Shown: positions 58,325-64,000 of the stretch, piece after piece
How positions within the stretch are numbered: position 1 is the stretch's first letter
Layout of the letters: every line of letters starts with the position of its first letter
Assembly (NCBI GenBank): GCA_030998225.1
Contig: JAPYXD010000704.1
Location: 6,200,001-6,264,000, forward strand
DNA from: Diplolepis rosae
Taxonomy: Eukaryota; Arthropoda; Insecta; Hymenoptera; Diplolepididae
DNA length: 64,000 bases
Reading direction: 5' to 3'
The notes under the pieces: model-generated
What the model was told of the DNA's origin: nothing
The model's database searches: none
The model's input: the letters and a program-made list of their open reading frames with translations, nothing else
Translations under genes and position numbers: made by a program

Positions 58325-58627
58325 TTATGCGTCCGACGGGACAGGTCCCATTCTTTTTCTGCTTTTGCACTTATTTTTCTCATTATAACTCATTTCACGT
58401 GCTACATTTGATGAAAAATTATTGCCACTTGAACTTGGCAAAGTACCTCCTTCAAAAGTAAACATCACTTTCCTTAATCCTGACATGTCTTTTTTAGGAA
58501 AGAAAAGTGTTTTCATTTTTATACGTCCCTTGTTATTATAGATTGTCACATATTTGTGGAAGGAGGTGAACTGGATGGTTGGGTATTTTGAAAGAGTTCT
58601 GTATCGATCATACTTAGATCGAGTCAA
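58325..58627 (-). CDS. unassigned 100-codon ORF, doubtful
   Basis: An open frame on the minus strand encodes a basic, Ser/Lys-rich peptide with FPKKDMSGLRKVMFTFEGG and GTLPSSSGNNFSS segments and a C-terminal KSRKRMGPVPSDA. It has a less skewed composition than chance ORFs nearby, so it might be an exon or a relic of a protein gene. I recognise no family, no signal peptide and no clear splice partners. It is the only candidate gene on the minus strand of the window. Confidence 0.2.
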   Translation of the reverse strand: MTRSKYDRYRTLSKYPTIQFTSFHKYVTIYNNKGRIKMKTLFFPKKDMSGLRKVMFTFEGGTLPSSSGNNFSSNVAREMSYNEKNKCKSRKRMGPVPSDA

Positions 58628-59432
58628 TCAAAGTCAGAAGTATCCTACTTTTCTCCTGCATTTTATTTACAAATCGAAGCAATTAGTCCACCCGTAATAG
58701 CAAGAATCTTTCTATCCTGCGGTTTCATTAAAAATAACAGTTCGTTTTCATTAATTACTGTGCGTACCTTTTACGTTGTTTTCGCAAAGGTGTCTAAGAT
58801 TAACCAGTAGTTTGTAGAGAGATAAAAAACAATATAAATATTATAATATAAGGAGTAATAGGTTTTTATGATGCATTCTTTCAAATTATGTTTCCTTAGA
58901 ATTATGAAATTACAGAAAAATATTTCTTAGTTGCGGAAACATTCTTCAACTATATTTTCAGCTGTAACTTCAAAATGCCTTTTCTTCTTTATAAATTAGG
59001 TTTCATCGCTTTTAGTGAAATTTTTTCATTGAAATTAATTAGTAATTTAAACAATCTATTGCAAAAAAATATATAAATCCCAATAATTGGACTTTTATAC
59101 GAATTTGATATTTTAAAATCAGATTAAAAAAATCTGCAGTGTTGAGAATTAATAAATTCGTTTCTAAAGTAGTCATCGCATTTTTTTGAAAATTATTGGT
59201 AAGGTCAAAATATATTTTTTATCACAAAATCTGTTATTAATGAACCGAATTCTTTCAGTACATTTTCAGATTATTTTAAATCAATTTTATAAGTCCTCGC
59301 GTTAATGTAATTTCCAGTGTCTTGATGATATGCATGTGTATAATTTTCAAATAATTATCAAGATTCTATTCTTGAATTTGTTATCAAAACCGCATAAAAA
59401 GAAATTAGAGTGTTTCTTCTCAACTTTAATTA

Positions 59433-60485
59433 CACAGGCCCACAAAGAAAAAAGTGGCCTGAACTTTACATGTGACTAGGCTACCCTAAGAATTTTGAGC
59501 CGCTGAATCCGAATCTGGTCTCAGAATTTCCCCTAGACCCCACAATTTTCCCCTAGCTTAGGGAAAAAGTGTGAAATCTTGGAAGTTTCAAGTTTCGTTA
59601 ATGTAATATATATCCACGGGAAAGTTAATAAAACAATGTGGTTTCTAAATATTTCGAGTCGCTAAGTTTGAATTCGACATTAGAATTTTTCTACAGTGTC
59701 TCAGAATTTCCCTAGCCTAGGGGAAAAAGTGTATAGCTTAGCAAAACTTAAGGTTTCAAGGAGGTTTTATTTTTTCACGAAAAAGCTGATATCCTTCCGT
59801 ATTTTGAGTTGCTGAATTCATATCTGATATTTGAATTCTTCTACAGTACCTCAGAATTTCCATAGCCTAGGGGAAAAAGTGTATAACTTAGCAAAACTTG
59901 AGATTTCAAGGAGGTTTTATTTTTGAACGAAAAAGCTGTTACATTTCCGTATTTTGAGTTGCTGAATTCGTACCTGATATTAGAATTTTTCTATAGTACC
60001 TCAGAGTTCCCTCCGCGAAACTTCAAATTTTGCTAAGTTATACACTTTTCCCCCTAGGCTAAGGGAATTCTGAGGTACTGTAGAAAAATTCTAATATCAG
60101 ATATGAATTTAGCAACTGAAAATACGGAAAGATATCAGCTTTTTGATACAAAAATAAAACCTTAAAAACCTGAAGTTTTGCTAAGCTATACACTTTTTCC
60201 CCTAGGCTAGGGAAATTCCGAGATACTGTAGAAAAATTCTAATGTCGAATTCGAACGTAACGACTCAAAATATGTAGAAACCAGATTGTTTTATTAACTT
60301 TCCCGTGGATAAATATTACTTTAACGAAGCTTGAAACTTCATAGATTTCACACTTTTTCCTTAGGCTAGGGGAAAACTGTGGAGTCTAGGGGGAATTCTG
60401 AGACCAGATTCGGATTCAGCGACTCAAAATCCATAAGGGTTGCCTAGTCGCATGTAAAGTTCAGACCACTTTTTTGTAGGCCTGT
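59433..60485. mobile_element. 1.05-kb foldback element with internal 150-bp repeats
   Basis: Ends CAGGCCCACAAAGAAAAAAG (left) and TTTTTTGTAGGCCTG (right) are inverted repeats, and the arms pair over about 500 bp (GTGGCCTGAACTTTACATG with CATGTAAAGTTCAGACCAC). In the left arm, units starting CTACAGTRYCTCAGAATTTC recur at 59691, 59841 and 59991 (150-bp period) and are mirrored in the right arm. A TA at the right edge suggests a Tc1/mariner-type target. Confidence 0.8.
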
Positions 60486-60599
60486 ATTATTAATGGATTA
60501 TAAGTGAAAATGTTACATAAAAATAAGTCACTTGAGACGTATAGTATGTTATGGTAAAAAGTAGTCTTATTGCGTAACTCAACTTTAATGAAATAGTAC

Positions 60600-60800
60600 A
60601 TTGTGCAACTAGGGAAAAAAAAATTTATTTTGCGAGTGTGAAGTTTGATGCCCGAGCAAAGCGAGGGTAACAACCACACGAGTTAAATAAATGTTTTTCC
60701 CGTGTTGCACATGATTTTTTTTCTACTATAGGGTCAGAAAGTGGATTTGTTTGCCCCGCACGGGGCAATAAAGTCCACTTTATGGCCCGCTAGTAGAAAA
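60600..60800. repeat. dispersed repeat plus nested GC palindrome
   Basis: 60600-60715 repeats the 6228 family (TTTTGCGAGTGTGAAGTTT, CCCGAGCAAAGCGAGGG). Directly after it lies a nested palindrome: TTTTTTCTACTA / TAGTAGAAAAAA outside, AAGTGGA / TCCACTT in the middle, and TTGCCCCG-CA-CGGGGCAA in the centre (60751-60768). Confidence 0.65.
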
Positions 60801-61718
60801 AAAATATTTGAATCTAAATTTATATTATAAACATCAACAGACATAACATTTATTATGATGAAACAGAGTTCGATATCAGAAATTAAGAAGATTTGGAAAA
60901 TATCGAATGGTTTACAAATATTTCAGATTGAAAGTAATCAAGATAATTTTCATTTGAATTGTTTAAGTTTCAAGTTCATTAATGTCTAGTTTTTTTTCAA
61001 AATAAATCTTTTGATTCGTTATAACAGTGTCTTTTCCTTCGATTTTCTATAAGAGCAATGGTCAGAATTTGAAATAAAAAATCTGAAAAGCCAAAGTATT
61101 TTATTTTATAAATCATTACAATTTTCAAACCTTCTAATAAAACTGAACACTGGATATTTTTTCCAAACAATACTAAATATCCTTCAAGACAATGGTAAAT
61201 ATAATTTCAGCATTTATATATATTTGTTAGTTCTGAATTAATTTTATTGTTATGATCTTGATTTTTATAATTTTTTGGTTATGATAAGAGGTTATAGTTC
61301 ATACTGGTGATAAAAATAAAGGTCCACTCTCGTATAGCACATCAAGAATCACGAATTTTTTGTTATTCATATCATAATAGAGAAGAAATTGTAATGAAAA
61401 GACATGAAATTTTATAGCAAACAAAAATGATATACTACAATGATAAATTAGCGAAGAAGGAATTAGGTTCATAACTTCTGCTTATATTTGTAGAAGAAAG
61501 TCCTTTATGATCTGAAATATACCATCTGAAGCTGCATATGTTTTTCTTAAACCCTGCGTAGACTCTTACAGCACAAATTATATTTATTCAGGAAATATCT
61601 GGGCGCGACCATTGCATCATCAACACTGACCACTTTTTTACCCCTAAAGGGAATTTCATTTGGCATCGTACGAGTCTACTTAGTGAGAAACTTGCTCTAT
61701 CCAAATGGAGCAAAAGTT

Positions 61719-61754
61719 TATAAAACCCGGAGTCACAGTCGACATGCTCCTAGT
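61719..61754 (+). promoter_or_regulatory. core promoter of the ninth gene
   Basis: TATAAAACC at 61719; a possible start at CTAGTTT (A at 61752), 33 bp downstream. The ATG at 61814 is ~60 nt further on, matching the spacing in the cluster. Confidence 0.5.
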
Positions 61755-61813
61755 TTTGCCCGGGCTACGAGTCCAATCGTTCTTTGAACGAAAATCAAAT
61801 TTAGTTTCTAATC

Positions 61814-61828
61814 ATGATTACATCATCG
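61814..61828 (+). CDS. micro-exon 1 of a gene running off the right edge
   Basis: ATG plus four codons (MITSS) end at a perfect donor GTAAGT (61829) in phase 0, behind a TATA box. This is the signature first exon of the genes in this cluster. No acceptor followed by a hydrophobic, open frame is found between here and 64000, so the second exon probably lies outside the window. A tempting 11-nt internal exon at 63404 gives no signal peptide. The product cannot be named. Confidence 0.5.
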
Positions 61829-61943
61829 GTAAGTGAAATATTGTATAGACAGTGTGAACGTTAACCTCATTTCATAATAATTCTGTTTTCTATTACTATA
61901 ATAAGAAAAATGGATTGTTGGATTCAGGATGGCCATTTGTAGA

Positions 61944-62796
61944 TACATGGAGAAAAATAGTTCGAAAAACTTTACTTAACTTTTAGCAATGTTGGGACAT
62001 ATGGACAAGTTGGAGATTAGTCAATATTATTGTAATAAGCTGTGACCTAATAAATACTAAAGAATGCATCTCAGTTCGGTAAACTCTAAAAATGTAGAGT
62101 AATGTTTCAAAATGTACATTAACAAATTAGTTAAATAATATTAAGGTAGCTGTTTTCATCCACGAAAATTAGACCTCAGGCAAAACTAGATAATTTTGCT
62201 TTCAAGAATAGCAATATTATTATTGAAGGGCTATTTTGAAAGAGAATAGATTATTTTACAAGAAAAAAATTTGAAACACGGAAAAATAATTTTATTAATA
62301 AACTTTATTTTTGACCCAACTTTTTTTCTTATCGCTTTTTACCAAATTTTAAAAAATTATGCGATTCTAATAAATCATGAATCATTTTTTCAGAGAAAAG
62401 ATTTCCCACAACTTCAACATTTCTGATTTTTAAAAATAAATTCTTTAATGGCTGAAACCATTAAAAAACATTTTCCAAAACGAAATTTTTATAAACAAAT
62501 TTCTGAATTTGATAATAATTTATTCATTTTCGAAAATTGTAAAGGGTTAAGTTGTAGGGAATATTTTTCTTGAAAAAGTGATTTGTAATTTATTAAAATC
62601 GCATAATTTTTTAAAATTTGGTAAGAAGCAATGAGAAAAAAGGATGGGGCAGAAATTCTTGAGAGCAAAATTATCTATTTTTGCCTGAGGTCTAATTTTC
62701 GTGGATCAACTACCTTAAATAATCTTTAACTTGTTCATGTGTCTCAATTTTGCTTAAAAGTTGAGAAAAGTTCCTCGAACCAGTTTCTTTCGTGTA
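61944..62796. repeat. palindromic repeat split by a nested MITE
   Basis: TACATGGAGAAAAATAGTTC, GAAAAACTTTACTTAACTTT on the left is mirrored by AAAAGTTCCTCGAACCAGTT, TCTTTCGTGTA on the right. MITE copy E sits between the arms at a TTAA, so the palindrome is the older element. Related fragment at 52925-53098. Confidence 0.7.
62141..62718. mobile_element. TTAA MITE family copy E
   Basis: Left TTAAGGTAGCTGTTTTCATC, right GTGGATCAACTACCTTAA with TTAA at both edges (62141-62144, 62715-62718). Strong identity with copy B, including AGAGAAAAGATTTCCCACAA. Imperfect palindrome. Confidence 0.88.
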
Positions 62797-64000
62797 TTGA
62801 ACCATTTATGCCTACTGAGTCGTTAATGACTCGCCATCTCATTTAATACAAAGATGAAGGTAATTTTTTCACCATTTTTTCCTTGTTCAGGTTTAATACT
62901 TTATTACAGTAGAGAAAAAACATATTTGAAAAAAATCTGGGCAAAAATGAGTCGAGTTGTACAATCTAGATGATCAGTATCTAGATTAAACTTTGATCTG
63001 TTAAGATCGTCACTTTATAGTGACATTTCTATGATATCAAGTAGTATCATCGATTTTTCTTAGAATATGGCTTGCCACCAATTTTTCAGTTATTTTTCAA
63101 AAATCTGTATAGATAGCTAAGAACATAAAAATTATTTAAACCATGAAAAGATTGTCAATTTTCTTGAGCGGAACCTTTTCAATGTCCTGGTGTTTTTCTC
63201 GGGTACTATTTATTCTCAATTGTTCGAGAATTTTCATAGTAGTAATGGTGCTGGTAAGGAAAACCGAGAAAAAATTTGGATCGATTTCCATAAGCTGAAT
63301 TTATGTGGGAGCTTAGAATGCGTCATTTTTTAAGCCTTTTTGCCATGTCTATAACACGATTTTCAGATGTTTTTTTACTGAAATTTCCTTGTTTTTTCAG
63401 AATTACAAGTGGTAAGTTTTTGAAACTACAAAGTTTCAGCTAAAAAATTTGATGTATTTGAAAAGTTTACAGCACAGATCCTTCTTAACAATAAAAGCAT
63501 TGGAACCTCGTCTTCAGGTTTTCATAAAAACAGCATTACATTGTAGTGCCTCATTTTAACTTGAATAAAATTTCCTAAATATTGCTTTATTGTGCATGAA
63601 ACGAGAGCTGAGACCATTACTTTTACTTGTCACTCATAAAAGTTATATATAGCAGAAAAGACTTTTCATAATGAATGAAATCACAATTTTGTCGCGAGTA
63701 AAAATTCCACGTCATTTCCGATGCCTCGTTTTCTACCGAATGAAAAATAATGGTTAACTTCTACGACCATAATACATCATATAAAGTATTTCTGAGCAGA
63801 AAGTTATTACTAAATAATTTTTTAATTCCATTGCGTTGTTCCTTAAAATTTGAAAATAAGAATATACAATTCCCACCCAGAGAAGAGTTTCTTTGAATAC
63901 AAGAAACACATCTCAAAGGCTTTTTCCAAGAATTTTTTTTCATGGTAAAATTTATTTTATAATTCAAAACTTTTAATACACAAGAGATAAGGTTTTACAT
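62797..64000. other. probable intron of the ninth gene, no exon found
   Basis: AT-rich DNA to the window edge. Several CAG acceptor-like sites (62890, 63077, 63362, 63514) open into early stops in the required phase. A short minus-strand ORF (63761-63967) shows no family. Confidence 0.4.

Larger units (their letters stand above)
55839..61718. other. intergenic, repeat-rich, no confirmed gene
   Basis: Holds MITE copy D, an 82-bp GC-rich tandem repeat, a motif-array fragment, a 1.05-kb foldback and a GC palindrome (listed separately). Only one odd minus-strand ORF (58325-58627) is worth noting. Otherwise AT-rich non-coding DNA. Confidence 0.5.

Noticed and set aside
63404..63414. 11-nt exon between TTTTTTCAG and GTAAGT for the ninth gene
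   Set aside because: Splice sites look good, but joined to MITSS it gives no signal peptide and no following exon could be found.

Overview
This is an AT-rich, intron-bearing arthropod (almost certainly insect) genomic window. Evidence: TATA boxes followed about 31-33 bp later by an arthropod initiator (TCAGT type), GT-AG introns with insect-like splice sites, a mariner-type transposase relic, and a tandem cluster of secreted proline/valine-rich proteins of the insect cuticle (CPLCP-like) type. I lean towards Hymenoptera from the style of the repeats, but that is only an impression.

Layout, all genes on the + strand. 1-0.93 kb: end of a dead mariner (DD41D spacing) with two copies of its terminal sequence around a GC-rich hairpin. 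2.9-12.2 kb: gene 1, a micro-exon plus a huge coding exon for a ~1330-aa Asn/Gln/Ser-rich secreted protein; its stop codon lies in the TTAA target site of a MITE. 12.2-19.2 kb: repeats, including a 1.64-kb foldback element. 19.3-24.4 kb: gene 2, five exons, 996 aa, secreted, low complexity with an acidic/basic C-terminal half. 25.5-29.0 kb: gene 3, five exons, 264 aa, alanine-rich, helical, secreted. 33.7-55.8 kb: five tandem genes (33804, 39416, 42938, 48696, 54086) for short secreted proteins rich in PV/PY pairs, 145-342 aa. 61.7 kb: the TATA box and first micro-exon of a ninth gene that runs off the right edge.

The genes look like one structural-protein cluster. Almost every one splits its signal peptide with a phase-0 intron after 2-6 codons; every mature product I assembled lacks cysteine; most are rich in Pro, Val, Tyr, His, Ser or Gln. 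Together this suggests extracellular matrix (cuticle or a similar secreted layer) in which neighbouring genes supply disordered, helical and PV-repeat components. This is inference; no chitin-binding R&R domain is visible.

The remaining sequence is dominated by palindromic non-autonomous elements: at least five copies of one TTAA-flanked MITE, several foldbacks of 0.3-1.6 kb (three of them inside introns of the cluster), nested insertions, and a set of small palindromic elements whose interiors are arrays of one short motif. Exon junctions given here are deduced from reading frame and splice consensus; no transcript evidence was available.
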